A stretch of DNA of 64,000 nucleotides from Klebsiella electrica (GTDB lineage Bacteria > Pseudomonadota > Gammaproteobacteria > Enterobacterales > Enterobacteriaceae), in the NCBI RefSeq assembly GCF_006711645.1, contig NZ_CP041248.1, positions 239,831-303,830 on the forward strand, given 5' to 3'. Below the pieces are notes generated by a model. It did not search any database. It was not told the DNA's origin and saw only the letters and a list, made by a program, of their open reading frames with translations. Made by a program: the position numbers and the translations under genes. Below, one piece after another: positions 7,805 to 15,810 of the stretch. Within the stretch, counting starts at the first letter, position 1. Each line of letters starts with the position of its first letter.

Positions 7805-8071
7805 ATGAGCGAAGTAAAGCACTTCAGCATCACGAAAACCGTTGATTTTTACATCAATGAAGCATCCCCGGAAATTATTGCGGGCCGCAGGATCTATCTG
7901 GAAACCGTATTGATTCCTCGCCTTCGTACCGGCCTTGCCGTGCTCAATAAGATGGGCCTGACCGAGCGTGAAGATATGGAGCTGCGCGATGTGTACCAGC
8001 GTGGCGTGGAATTTTTTGACAAATTGTTCGATGGCCCTGTCCCGCAGGCCAATACCACCACCAGCCACTAA
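7805..8071 (+). CDS. Hypothetical protein, 88 aa
   Basis: A GAGGA site lies nine bases before the ATG. It is a small soluble helical protein without Cys motifs. It follows the acidic 197-aa gene by about 90 bases, with a GC-rich hairpin (CCCGGGC/GCCCGGG) between that lacks a T run. It may still belong to the U4 unit. Function unknown. Confidence 0.65.
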   Translation: MSEVKHFSITKTVDFYINEASPEIIAGRRIYLETVLIPRLRTGLAVLNKMGLTEREDMELRDVYQRGVEFFDKLFDGPVPQANTTTSH

Positions 8072-8107
8072 TCCGCAAATTTTGTCCTTTTTTTACCCGG
8101 CTCTGAC

Positions 8108-8137
8108 TTCGTCACCCGGGTAACCAGTGATTTAATA
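8108..8137 (+). promoter_or_regulatory. Recurrent TTCGTCA element U5
   Basis: TTCGTCA, 17 bp, TTAATA, then GTAAACAAAACGAA at 8139-8152. Arms CCAGTGATT (8124-8132) and AATCACTGG (8162-8170) are perfectly complementary and enclose the -10/+1 segment. It drives the paralogue pair at 8180 and 8674. Confidence 0.75.
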
Positions 8138-8179
8138 AGTAAACAAAACGAACATACCAATAATCACTGGGGATGCACC

Positions 8180-8638
8180 ATGTTTAAAAGTCTGTCTGAA
8201 TTGATGACCAGCGTTGGCAAGACTGATGCGCATAAAGTCTCGATAGTCCAGGTTAAAACCGGTGTCACCTCGTGGGGCCGCAAAAACCAGTCATCCCGGC
8301 CTACGGCTGAATACCAGATCTGGATGGATACTCCTGACAACGACAGTCGTATCGTCCTGAAGCTGAATTTCGTGCTGAGTTCCCGCCGTAACCAGCCTGA
8401 GAAGAATGCGCCCCTGAATATTGAAATCAGCCAGTACGCTAACTGGGATACGGTGAAACGCGCCTGGGCGGAATGCGCTCCTGAACGCTATATGCGGCTG
8501 GAGAATGAAACGACAGATGAGTTTATGTCCACCAGCGGGGTCTGGGAAGAAGCATCCGTCATCACCAATGACATGCAGCCGGATTACCGCTACTTCTATC
8601 CAGGCACGTCCTATTACGTGGCAAACGACAGCTACTGA
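8180..8638 (+). CDS. Hypothetical protein, paralogue of next gene, 152 aa
   Basis: First gene after element U5. Residues about 20-75 share a clear pattern with the next product: V/M-V-x-G-V/I-TSWG, then a DxPDNxSRI block, then a K-x-x-FVL strand. The two genes are therefore a tandem duplication. The remainder diverges: this copy has a Trp/Glu-rich C-terminus ending in a Tyr-rich tail (PDYRYFYPGTSYYV). No known domain is recognised and no catalytic residues stand out. Confidence 0.7.
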   Translation: MFKSLSELMTSVGKTDAHKVSIVQVKTGVTSWGRKNQSSRPTAEYQIWMDTPDNDSRIVLKLNFVLSSRRNQPEKNAPLNIEISQYANWDTVKRAWAECAPERYMRLENETTDEFMSTSGVWEEASVITNDMQPDYRYFYPGTSYYVANDSY

Positions 8639-8673
8639 AGCCAGAAAACACACCATATAACCGAGGATCTACC

Positions 8674-9150
8674 ATGACCGACGCTATCCAGACTGCCCCT
8701 GAAAGCTTCAGCCTTTCTTCCCTGACCGACCTGTATCGCACAGTGCAGGCAACCGAGTCCCACGCTCTTTCAATGATGCGTGTCCAGAGGGGGATCACCT
8801 CCTGGGGGAGCCGTCGTATAACTGACCGCCGAACTGAGGGGTTCACCGTCTTTCTGGATGCGCCGGATAACGCCAGCCGTATTACTGTTAAAACGGAGTT
8901 CGTGCTGAATGCAGCAAAGACCGGCCCTGATACGTCTAATGATCTGGTGGTGGAAGCGCGTGAACATTCAGGCTGGGATGAGAGCCGGAATTGTTTCACT
9001 GTTACCCGCGAGATCGGCGAACTGCGGGTTAATGCTGGTGGTGAAAATCATGCTGCTACACTTCGTCAGCTGTGGAAGCTGCTTCACGCGCAGGCAAAAG
9101 CCTACCAGTCCAGAAATACTGCCGGTAACGCCACCTGGCTTATGTTCTGA
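8674..9150 (+). CDS. Hypothetical protein, paralogue of preceding gene, 158 aa
   Basis: It lies 35 bases after its paralogue, with a GAGGA ribosome site. The shared core (RGITSWGS..., LDAPDNASRI, EFVLNA) sits at residues about 37-90. Its C-terminal third is a helix with HAATLRQLWKLLHAQAKAYQ character that is absent from the first copy. Unknown function; the duplication and shared promoter suggest related roles. Confidence 0.7.
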   Translation: MTDAIQTAPESFSLSSLTDLYRTVQATESHALSMMRVQRGITSWGSRRITDRRTEGFTVFLDAPDNASRITVKTEFVLNAAKTGPDTSNDLVVEAREHSGWDESRNCFTVTREIGELRVNAGGENHAATLRQLWKLLHAQAKAYQSRNTAGNATWLMF

Positions 9151-9224
9151 TAAGCCCCGGGCATGGTAATGTGCGTCACGACATTACGCCGTGGCGCACT
9201 ACGTTCGTTTAGAAGGAAATGAAG

Positions 9225-9500
9225 ATGAAAATAAGCCAGCTGGAAGTCGGGATGAGTGTCTGGTCGGTTAGCCGGGTAAATATGGGCAACACCACACTTA
9301 AAACAGTTGTCGTCCACCCGGTCGTGATTGTCGAAGTCCATGATAACCACGTCATAGCCACCTGGAATGGTAACGCCCCGCGTCGTTTCGGTGAGTCCGT
9401 CGTTAAGGGCTGGAAGAAAGAAAAGCCGTTGCTGATCCGTGAAGGTTTCGGGCAAATGCGCCTGGCTACCAGGGAAGAGAAAGCGCTGGCTGGTAAGTAA
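9225..9500 (+). CDS. Hypothetical small beta-rich protein, 91 aa
   Basis: The second of two in-frame ATGs is best spaced from AAGGA and is chosen. Residues 1-60 are beta-rich with valine runs (TLKTVVVHPVVIVEVHD), like a small barrel, and the tail is basic. It probably remains in the U5 unit. No family is recognised. Confidence 0.65.
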   Translation: MKISQLEVGMSVWSVSRVNMGNTTLKTVVVHPVVIVEVHDNHVIATWNGNAPRRFGESVVKGWKKEKPLLIREGFGQMRLATREEKALAGK

Positions 9501-9505
9501 CCCCC

Positions 9506-9535
9506 TTCGTGACCTGTATGACCCGTGGTGTAATG
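9506..9535 (+). promoter_or_regulatory. Recurrent TTCGTCA-like element U6
   Basis: TTCGTGA (one change), 17 bp, GTAATG. CCCGTGG (9522-9528) and CCACGGG (9589-9595) are complementary, with an outer CCTGT/ACAGG pair, though the loop is longer than in other copies. It precedes the gene at 9615 by 109 bases. Confidence 0.55.
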
Positions 9536-9614
9536 GCTCCGACAACCTGGCAGTTTTCGCAACGCAACACTCTGCCGCAAATCACCCTCCACGGGGCCAG
9601 ACAGGGAATACACG

Positions 9615-9887
9615 ATGACCGATGCCATTCTCTCTGAAGAGCTGTACTTCAAATACCTCAACACCTACGAACGCGAAAGCAGGTTTCGCATTGACTCTTT
9701 TCGCTTTGATGGCGAGCCTCAGTGGACAACCAAATTCGGTCAAGCTCGCATCCGCCCTTCTCAGGTACGTGTACTGCTCTGCCGCTGCGGGGCAAACAAC
9801 TGGAAAGACGATGGCAGGTTCGCCAATGAGTACTGCTGCGACAGCTGCGGACAGTTCGTGGAGGTGCTACAGCATAACGACCGTTGA
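9615..9887 (+). CDS. Zinc-ribbon protein, 90 aa
   Basis: The C-terminal half contains CRCGANNW near residues 56-63 and CCDSCG near 76-81, a four-cysteine zinc ribbon. The same CRCGAxNW...CDxC arrangement occurs in the 92-aa product at 29235, so the two are paralogues. The N-terminal half is rich in Phe, Tyr and Arg. Likely a small zinc-stabilised nucleic-acid- or protein-binding factor; the specific role is unknown. Confidence 0.7.
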   Translation: MTDAILSEELYFKYLNTYERESRFRIDSFRFDGEPQWTTKFGQARIRPSQVRVLLCRCGANNWKDDGRFANEYCCDSCGQFVEVLQHNDR

Positions 9888-9973
9888 TTCGCGTCCCGGG
9901 GCCGGAGCTGATGGCTCACTGATAAACCATTTCAGACCGACATATTCATTCTGATAATACCCGACGTATCGCC

Positions 9974-10003
9974 TTCGTCACCTGCCGGGCCCGTGTTGTA
10001 CTG
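9974..10003 (+). promoter_or_regulatory. Recurrent TTCGTCA element U7 with operator-like palindrome
   Basis: TTCGTCA, 17 bp, GTACTG. Outer arms CCCGTG (9990-9995) and CACGGG (10029-10034) flank it. Inside, a perfect palindrome GTTGTACTG/CAGTACAAC (9995-10016, 4-nt gap) overlaps the -10, as a repressor operator would. It drives 10042 and probably the dinG operon. Confidence 0.7.
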
Positions 10004-10041
10004 GTATCAGTACAACATAAAACGAGATCACGGGGCGCATC

Positions 10042-10347
10042 ATGCAGACACTGACCGACGTATTCAGCGATAAGGCGAATAAAGCCTTTCATTCGATTTT
10101 CGCCGATTTCCTGCCCACCAGCGCGGATGGGGTAATCACCTTTACGGTTCGCGGCTATGGCGGAAAAACTGCCTGCATGACCGTCCCCTCTGGAACCCCG
10201 GTTTTCGTCTTTGGCACTGAAGAGCTCGCCGACTTCCATCGCTCCGCCGTGGCGGGTGAATTCTACATCGTTGATCACGGTGGTTTCCGCACCCTGAATC
10301 AACAGGTAGAACGTGGCCGCGTCCCAGTCATCTACGACATCCTCTGA
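10042..10347 (+). CDS. Hypothetical protein, 101 aa
   Basis: First gene of the U7 unit; its GGGG ribosome site is in the right arm of that element. The product is a soluble alpha/beta protein whose middle (residues about 30-60) alternates beta strands. No motif is recognised. The gene at 10360 follows 12 bases later. Confidence 0.7.
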   Translation: MQTLTDVFSDKANKAFHSIFADFLPTSADGVITFTVRGYGGKTACMTVPSGTPVFVFGTEELADFHRSAVAGEFYIVDHGGFRTLNQQVERGRVPVIYDIL

Positions 10348-10359
10348 AGGGATCCGATT

Positions 10360-10653
10360 ATGGCAATCGACACAGTTTACCGCCTGCGGCTCGATTTCGA
10401 CGTGTATAACGGCGATGTCATCGACACCAAAGAGCAGGAAGACAAAGACCAGATCTCCATTGCGAAAATCACCCAATTTATCTTCGATGCCTCCGTTCGG
10501 CTCAAGCTTGATGCCTGCGAAACCAGCGATGGCGGGCCAGCACATGGGCCTTACTGTGTTCTTGAGCACTGCAACCGAGCTGTACTGGAACAGGCCGAAA
10601 CTGAAATTAAACGCTATGTGAGACGCTTTAAAGGCCATTCACTGGAAGACTGA
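10360..10653 (+). CDS. Hypothetical protein, 97 aa
   Basis: GAAGGGAT precedes the ATG. The protein is a soluble, acidic alpha/beta chain with two Cys in the middle (about residues 50 and 65). It lies between the 101-aa gene and dinG, about 95 bases from the helicase start, with a Chi site in the gap. No family is recognised. Confidence 0.7.
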   Translation: MAIDTVYRLRLDFDVYNGDVIDTKEQEDKDQISIAKITQFIFDASVRLKLDACETSDGGPAHGPYCVLEHCNRAVLEQAETEIKRYVRRFKGHSLED

Positions 10654-10747
10654 TGAACCCGGTACATCCACCAGCATGAGGATGTACCTGACTTCGATAG
10701 CCGCTGCCGGGCTGTGCCTCCTGAGCAGCAGAGGACAAGGTACGGAT

Positions 10748-12820
10748 ATGCCAGACAATAAACCCCGGATGACTGCCGCTGAAATGACTGAGCGAGCCTA
10801 TCACTTCTTCCTGGACGCAAAGGGTCTGTCCCCTCGTGCCGGGCAGGTAGACATGATGGCGTTTTGCAGCGCAGTCGTTAACGCTACCCCCGCTGAGGAG
10901 CAGTATCGCGTCGGGGTTATTGAGGCCGGTACGGGGACAGGGAAAACACTCGGGTATTGTCTGCCGCTGATCCCCCTGGCGATGGAAAAGCATAAGACGC
11001 TGATCATCTCCACGGCAACCGTTGCGCTTCAGGAACAAATCATCTCCAAGGATCTGCCAGAAATACAGGCGAGAGCGGGCCTGAGCTTCTCCTATGCGAT
11101 GGCGAAGGGCCGTAGCCGTTACTTCTGCCAGATGCGCTGTGACGTTCATATGGAAAGCGAGATGAATGCCTATGGCTACATCCGCGATGATGTGGAGGAT
11201 ATCAGCAAGGCCTTTGCTGGTGGTCACTGGACAGGAGAGCGTGATTCCTATCCTGATGAGATCAATGAGGCGGTATGGGGTCGGGTCAATGCTATTGGCA
11301 GTCAGTGCCCTAAAAAGCGTTGCCCACATTATCACCGTTGTCCGTTCTTCCTCGCCCGCGCCCTGCTGGAGTCGGTGGATGTGGTTATCGCCAACCATGA
11401 CATCGTATTGTCTGACCTGTCACTGGGAGGCGGTATTATCCTTCCCCCGCAGGAAGAGTCCATTTATGTGTTCGACGAAGGTCACCACGTTCCGCAGAAA
11501 GCAATTAACCACTTTGCGACCTCCGCCTCTCTCGATGCCAGCAGGCATTTCATGAGCGAAATCTTCGACATGGTAATGACCATGCCAGAGTCCTACGGCG
11601 GGACTATGGAAAAGCACGTGCAGCAGCTGGTGGAGCTTGCGGGCCATGCCGGTGATGAGCTCGGTGAGCTGCGGGGGACACTTTTACGCTCCCTGAACTG
11701 GCGAAACGATCACGAAATGCCAAATGGCACGGAATCGGACATCTATCGCTTCCCGGAAGGTTTCGTTCCTGAAGATATTGCGGCCCTGTTTAAGCCTGGG
11801 TTAAAGACAGTAAACGAGATGCAGAATATCGTTGTGAAAATGACGGCGATTGTAGATGAGGCCGGGCGGGATATCAGCGAGGAAGAACTGGCCCTTCAAA
11901 AGATGGCTGTCGGCGAGCTGGCAAATCGCCTGGCGGGTATGCATCAGGCTCTGGCCTCATACTGCGGGAATAAAACCGTCTCTGGTATGCCTATGGCCCG
12001 GTGGATTAACGTCCGTCGTACTAAACGCAGCACCGAAGTGGTGATTAATTGCAGTCCGGTCTATGCGGGCGAACACCTGAAATCCGAGCTCTGGTCGAAG
12101 GCTTATGCCACCATTGTGACCTCGGCAACAATCCGCTCCCTTAGCAAGTTTGACGCATTCCTGGAGCAGGCCGGTCTTCCAGTCGATACACCTACCCTGC
12201 TGGCCCGCAGCCCGTTTGATTACCAGAACAACGGCGTGTTGTTCATCCCCCGTATGCGCTCGGTTCCGACCAATCATGAAGAACATACGGCGGAGATCAT
12301 CGAACTCCTTCCCAAACTGGTGCTTCGGCTTCAGGGTTGCCTCGTGCTGTTCGCCTCCCGCAGGCAGATGGAAGAAGTCAGCAAGGCGATGCCTCAACAC
12401 ATTTCACCGCTTCTGCTGATACAGGGGGCACTTCCAAAACGGGAAATACTGCTGCGCCATAAGCTCAGAATCGACCGTGGTGAGCCGAGCATTATCTTTG
12501 GTATGGCTTCTTTCAGTGAAGGGGTGGATCTGCCTGGCGTGTACTGCAACAACGTCATCATTGCCAAGCTGCCTTTTAGCGTTCCGACCGACCCGGTGGG
12601 CCAGACCCTGACGGAGTGGCTGGAGAAAAACGGGCGTGATGCTTTCCGGGAAATCTCGATACCGGAGGCCTGCCTCAAACTGACCCAGTCCGTTGGTCGG
12701 CTTATCCGCACAGAGAGCGATACCGGCGCGGTGACTATCCTGGATAAACGCCTGAAGACAAAAGCCTACGGGAAAGACATCCTCGCATCCCTGCCCCCTT
12801 TCAGGCGCGAAATTCGTTAA
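10748..12820 (+). CDS. dinG: DinG-type Fe-S DNA helicase, 690 aa
   Basis: An XPD/DinG-family superfamily 2 helicase, expected to use ATP to unwind DNA 5' to 3' and to resolve R-loops or displaced strands. Visible features are Walker A EAGTGTGKT at residues 59-67, four cysteines for the 4Fe-4S cluster at about 127, 187, 192 and 198, and the DEGH Walker B box at about 243-246. Late motifs are SFSEGVDLPG and QSVGRLIR near the C-terminus. The length matches E. coli DinG (about 716 aa). The start is set at the ATG after ACAAGGTACGG; an upstream in-frame ATG at 10676 would add a hydrophobic leader not found in the family. Type IV CRISPR loci also carry DinG, but no csf genes or repeats are present here. 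Confidence 0.9.
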   Translation: MPDNKPRMTAAEMTERAYHFFLDAKGLSPRAGQVDMMAFCSAVVNATPAEEQYRVGVIEAGTGTGKTLGYCLPLIPLAMEKHKTLIISTATVALQEQIISKDLPEIQARAGLSFSYAMAKGRSRYFCQMRCDVHMESEMNAYGYIRDDVEDISKAFAGGHWTGERDSYPDEINEAVWGRVNAIGSQCPKKRCPHYHRCPFFLARALLESVDVVIANHDIVLSDLSLGGGIILPPQEESIYVFDEGHHVPQKAINHFATSASLDASRHFMSEIFDMVMTMPESYGGTMEKHVQQLVELAGHAGDELGELRGTLLRSLNWRNDHEMPNGTESDIYRFPEGFVPEDIAALFKPGLKTVNEMQNIVVKMTAIVDEAGRDISEEELALQKMAVGELANRLAGMHQALASYCGNKTVSGMPMARWINVRRTKRSTEVVINCSPVYAGEHLKSELWSKAYATIVTSATIRSLSKFDAFLEQAGLPVDTPTLLARSPFDYQNNGVLFIPRMRSVPTNHEEHTAEIIELLPKLVLRLQGCLVLFASRRQMEEVSKAMPQHISPLLLIQGALPKREILLRHKLRIDRGEPSIIFGMASFSEGVDLPGVYCNNVIIAKLPFSVPTDPVGQTLTEWLEKNGRDAFREISIPEACLKLTQSVGRLIRTESDTGAVTILDKRLKTKAYGKDILASLPPFRREIR

Positions 12821-12840
12821 TCAACAGTCGAGAGGTTGCT

Positions 12841-13161
12841 ATGCATAAAATTGAATGCCCACGCTGTCTGGGTGGTAAGGGTGAGATCCGAGCGTTCCGG
12901 CACGTTCAAGGCGGTGTGTGTTTTCGCTGCAAGGGCCGGGGGTATGTCGAGGTGAAAACCATCCCGAAGCCTTCTATCCGGTTTGTTGCTATGCAGAAAT
13001 GGGCAAATCCAGAGGACGTTAACTACAACAATGGGGATTTTATCAGGACGTTCTATTTCAAGGCCCGAAGTCAGGCTGAAGCAACAAAGAAGCTTCAGAA
13101 AAAACTCGGCGCGTCAGGTCGTGAGTTTTATGCCACTCCTGCGGATGATGTCCAGCAATAA
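12841..13161 (+). CDS. Zinc-finger protein, DnaJ-like Cys motifs, 106 aa
   Basis: The ATG follows GAGAGG by seven bases and lies 20 bases after dinG. The N-terminus has CPRCLGGKG (from residue 5) and CFRCKGRG (from about 27), two CxxCxGxG-type pairs like the DnaJ zinc domain. The rest is a basic region with a predicted helix of AEATKKLQKKLG type. It may act with the helicase or bind nucleic acid. The function is inferred only from the zinc motif and position. Confidence 0.65.
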   Translation: MHKIECPRCLGGKGEIRAFRHVQGGVCFRCKGRGYVEVKTIPKPSIRFVAMQKWANPEDVNYNNGDFIRTFYFKARSQAEATKKLQKKLGASGREFYATPADDVQQ

Positions 13162-13248
13162 ATGGGGGCGTTTTGTAGTGGTTTATTCACTCTGAAATCT
13201 ATCACTCTGGTTATGATTGGTTTCGAAACAAATGACAGGTGGTAACAC

Positions 13249-13671
13249 ATGAAAAACCAGGCTAAAACACAACATTCTGTTTTTAAGTTCATTCGAGCTG
13301 CGATTCCGGTAACAGTTCTATCGGCTATACAGTACGCTGTCATTTCTACATTGCTGGTGGTTGGAAAAATTGACCTTCAATGGTCGGAACTCGCTACATC
13401 ACTTCCGTTATGTATTATTGCAATATTCTCAACAGCATTTGTATTTTACGACCCAAATGAATATGAGTACTTTCTTTCAGTGCTGGGAATGCTTACCGTT
13501 TGGGTTTTAGTGTTTATTGCATCAATACTCCTACTTGTAATCGCGCGAGGTTTTTCCTTCATCACAAGCAATTATGTAACATATGCTGAATTGGCTTCCT
13601 ATTCCATACAGATAGGAATGATGATTGTATTTTACTTCAAGAGGGATAGTCTTAATCAACAGACCCTATAG
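13249..13671 (+). CDS. Four-helix membrane protein, 140 aa
   Basis: Four hydrophobic segments at about residues 17-37, 45-67, 78-102 and 113-130 indicate an inner-membrane protein. It resembles the 131-aa product at 13944 in size, helix spacing and an FxFxDP/NPxxxxFL element between helices 2 and 3, so the two are likely paralogues. The gene is AT-richer than dinG, suggesting separate acquisition. A CAGGTGG site precedes the ATG. Confidence 0.65.
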   Translation: MKNQAKTQHSVFKFIRAAIPVTVLSAIQYAVISTLLVVGKIDLQWSELATSLPLCIIAIFSTAFVFYDPNEYEYFLSVLGMLTVWVLVFIASILLLVIARGFSFITSNYVTYAELASYSIQIGMMIVFYFKRDSLNQQTL

Positions 13672-13752
13672 ATACAGTATTTCGCGATTAATATTATCAT
13701 TGAACATTAACGCACAAAATTTACCCCCACGTCATACAAGGTTACCGATGCA

Positions 13753-13917
13753 ATGAAAAATAAAATTATCGATGCAAAACTTGCATTTTTTAAAGTAGAG
13801 GGAACTCCAAGTACTGGTCACGTTGTGGTTATCGGGAAACCATCATCTGGGAAAAGTTTCTGCCTTACTGATGAAATAACGCGTTTGTTAAAAGCAGGTA
13901 AAAACCACGAAAATTAA
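13753..13917 (+). CDS. Mini P-loop protein, 54 aa
   Basis: A short frame with a clear Walker A box, GKPSSGKS at about residues 28-35, preceded by a VVVI strand and followed by a helix, then a stop. A complete P-loop NTPase needs more than 54 residues, so this is either a fragment or a tiny nucleotide-binding protein. It sits between two paralogous membrane genes. A similar pattern (membrane gene then P-loop gene) recurs at 17666-19574. Confidence 0.45.
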   Translation: MKNKIIDAKLAFFKVEGTPSTGHVVVIGKPSSGKSFCLTDEITRLLKAGKNHEN

Positions 13918-13943
13918 TTTGAATATTGCAAGCGGGGTTTGCT

Positions 13944-14339
13944 ATGACATCAATTATTACCACTTTATATGAAAAACTTTCATTTCGTGTGCTCGCAGTT
14001 CCGCTGATTATTTTCAGCATTGAATTTTTGATATGGGCAGTGCTTATTCGAGAAAATGTTATATCCGGGGACTGGCCTTTGTATAGAACTTGTTTGTTCG
14101 CTTGTTTTTCCTCGCTGATTATAACTGGATTCACATTCCAGAATCCTGAAGGCAGTGATTTCCTAAAGGCAGCAGCAGGTCTCCTTGGATGTCTGGCCTT
14201 GGGGGGATTGATAATTATTATTTATTATATTGGCACTCTCGAATTTCCGATTATCACTGCCAAGATGGTTTGGATTTTCATGATGGCAAGCTTTACGTCT
14301 CAGCTTTTCACTTGCCTGATGAAATCGATGACTGATTAA
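13944..14339 (+). CDS. Four-helix membrane protein, 131 aa
   Basis: The start is the ATG before TSIITT; the in-frame TTG upstream at 13926 is less likely. Four hydrophobic helices lie at about residues 15-35, 48-62, 74-99 and 105-125. It is paralogous in layout to the gene at 13249 (FQNPEGSDFL between helices 2 and 3). Inner-membrane location is likely; function unknown. Confidence 0.6.
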   Translation: MTSIITTLYEKLSFRVLAVPLIIFSIEFLIWAVLIRENVISGDWPLYRTCLFACFSSLIITGFTFQNPEGSDFLKAAAGLLGCLALGGLIIIIYYIGTLEFPIITAKMVWIFMMASFTSQLFTCLMKSMTD

Positions 14340-14520
14340 TTTGAAGTTCAGCAAAAACAATTGCAGAGCAAAGTTATTTATTCACTCATTTTGCGATCTA
14401 AGTATGCTTACGCTGAAGTAACCGAAAAGTACCTTTCTTGAAAAGTTTTTTCGGGATTTTAGGAGAAATGGATAATGGCATTCTCACTTACTTTCCATCA
14501 ATACATTCTGGAGTAATAAC

Positions 14521-14712
14521 ATGTTTACTTTAGTTCTCGTGATTGGGCTTTATTCAAGTGGTCTTAATCCAAGTGGTGTCACCTCTCAGAAAATACCTGA
14601 CTACAAAACCTATGATGAATGCCAGAGTGCCGCGCCTAAAGCAAAGCGTGGGGAAACTATCACCATCTTAAGTTATTGCATTCCCCAGCCTGCGGATAAG
14701 ACAAAGGCGTAA
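14521..14712 (+). CDS. Small exported or anchored protein, DUF1482-like, 63 aa
   Basis: The first 12 residues are hydrophobic (MFTLVLVIGLYS) and act as a signal or anchor. Two Cys (about residues 34 and 53) could form a disulfide. The layout (short hydrophobic start, then a DYKTYDECQ-like segment) resembles small enterobacterial DUF1482 proteins, which is a tentative match. GGAG precedes the ATG. Confidence 0.5.
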   Translation: MFTLVLVIGLYSSGLNPSGVTSQKIPDYKTYDECQSAAPKAKRGETITILSYCIPQPADKTKA

Positions 14713-14765
14713 AGGCTTCGCTATATGTGAATTATCGAAGGGGTGTCCATTTCATACCCGATTAC

Positions 14766-14795
14766 TTCGTCAATTGTCGACCGGTGGGATAATAG
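14766..14795 (+). promoter_or_regulatory. Recurrent TTCGTCA element U8
   Basis: TTCGTCA, 17 bp, TAATAG (ATAATA at 16 bp). GACCGGTGG and CCGCCGTC can pair with one bulge, the second lying next to the start codon at 14843. It drives a long run of genes to 17612. Confidence 0.6.
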
Positions 14796-14842
14796 GATTA
14801 AAACAGTTTTTAGCTTCACGATATTATGGAGAAACCGCCGTC

Positions 14843-15538
14843 ATGCACCCATTCGATTCGGTCAGAGTAAAACTGAGTTTTGCCGGAAAGCCACCAGCGG
14901 CTTTACTGCAAAGCGCCCTATTTCTTGAAAATCAGCGTCCCGAATCCTCCAGTTGGAGCGACCCGGGCACGGCGGGTAATACACTGCTTCGCGACATCCT
15001 CCGGTCACAACCGGTTGAACTGAGCACTCTACAAGGCGTGGTTAATCTGACTACTGGCAACCTCGGTAAAGCCGAATGTAGTGAGTTGCTTGCACTGATG
15101 GGCCTTCGTAGCTTCGGTGAAGAAGCTGCTGAGTTAATGGTTCGCAATGCGTCAATGGTTTTTGCGAGTGGACAGGCTAATGCAAAGAACCTGATTCGCA
15201 TGGAAGTCACTAAATCACACCTTACTTCTGATAAGCAGGTCATTGTCAGTACTGAAACCCTTGAGCGGCGTATGTACGTCATGAACAGCAACGGTATCTG
15301 CTTCGTCGTTGAGCCTGAGATCTGCCTTGATGCCGAGAAACTGCCGGGCGCGGATTTCTTTATCACTGAAGACGAAATGGATGCTGCGGGCGTGAGCCGC
15401 TGGGGTGAAAACGGCAGTCAGCACTGGCGATGCATGGTTACCTGGTTCAATGGCAGTAGCACCATCATGAACGAAATGGGACACATGTACGAGCTCGGTG
15501 ATGAACCTGAAATTCGGCTCAATAGCTTCGGTGGATAA
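14843..15538 (+). CDS. Hypothetical protein, 231 aa
   Basis: The ATG before HPFDSVRV is chosen; it lies 77 bases after element U8, as expected for that element. The product is a soluble mixed alpha/beta protein with a helical centre (residues about 55-120) and a C-terminal part rich in Glu, Asp and Trp. No motif is recognised. It is followed closely by a Lar-like gene, with a Chi site in the 22-base gap. Confidence 0.65.
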   Translation: MHPFDSVRVKLSFAGKPPAALLQSALFLENQRPESSSWSDPGTAGNTLLRDILRSQPVELSTLQGVVNLTTGNLGKAECSELLALMGLRSFGEEAAELMVRNASMVFASGQANAKNLIRMEVTKSHLTSDKQVIVSTETLERRMYVMNSNGICFVVEPEICLDAEKLPGADFFITEDEMDAAGVSRWGENGSQHWRCMVTWFNGSSTIMNEMGHMYELGDEPEIRLNSFGG

Positions 15539-15560
15539 AGCCCACCAGCGAGGAAATACG

Positions 15561-15758
15561 ATGAGACACGATAACGTCAAGCCCTGCCCTTTCTGCGGTT
15601 GTTCATCTATCCGGGTTCGGGAGATTTCGAATAATTTTCGCGCCTGCTGCAATTCCTGTGAGGCCACGGTGGCGTTTCAGGACTCCGAACAAGCCGCTGT
15701 GACGCGCTGGAATACCCGCGCTGAAGAGAAACAATCTGGCGGACTCCAGTCAGCATAA
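15561..15758 (+). CDS. Lar-like restriction-alleviation/zinc-ribbon protein, 65 aa
   Basis: Residues 8-13 read PCPFCG and a second CxxC follows near 30-33, then an A-V-T-R-W-N-x-R ending. This is the arrangement of the Lar/DUF551 family of phage and plasmid zinc-ribbon proteins (CPFCG...C..C...A...WN.R). Rac prophage Lar modulates type I restriction; whether this copy does is unknown. The ATG follows GAGGAA. It is in the U8 operon. Confidence 0.7.
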   Translation: MRHDNVKPCPFCGCSSIRVREISNNFRACCNSCEATVAFQDSEQAAVTRWNTRAEEKQSGGLQSA

Positions 15759-15810
15759 ATTAAGCCCCGGGCTGCTCTGGGCCTGAATACCGATAAGAGG
15801 AAACACCGAC

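Noticed and set aside
10748-12820. DinG as part of a type IV CRISPR system
   Set aside because: No csf genes, cas6 or repeat array was found nearby, and the flanking genes are small unknown proteins. It is treated as a free-standing helicase.
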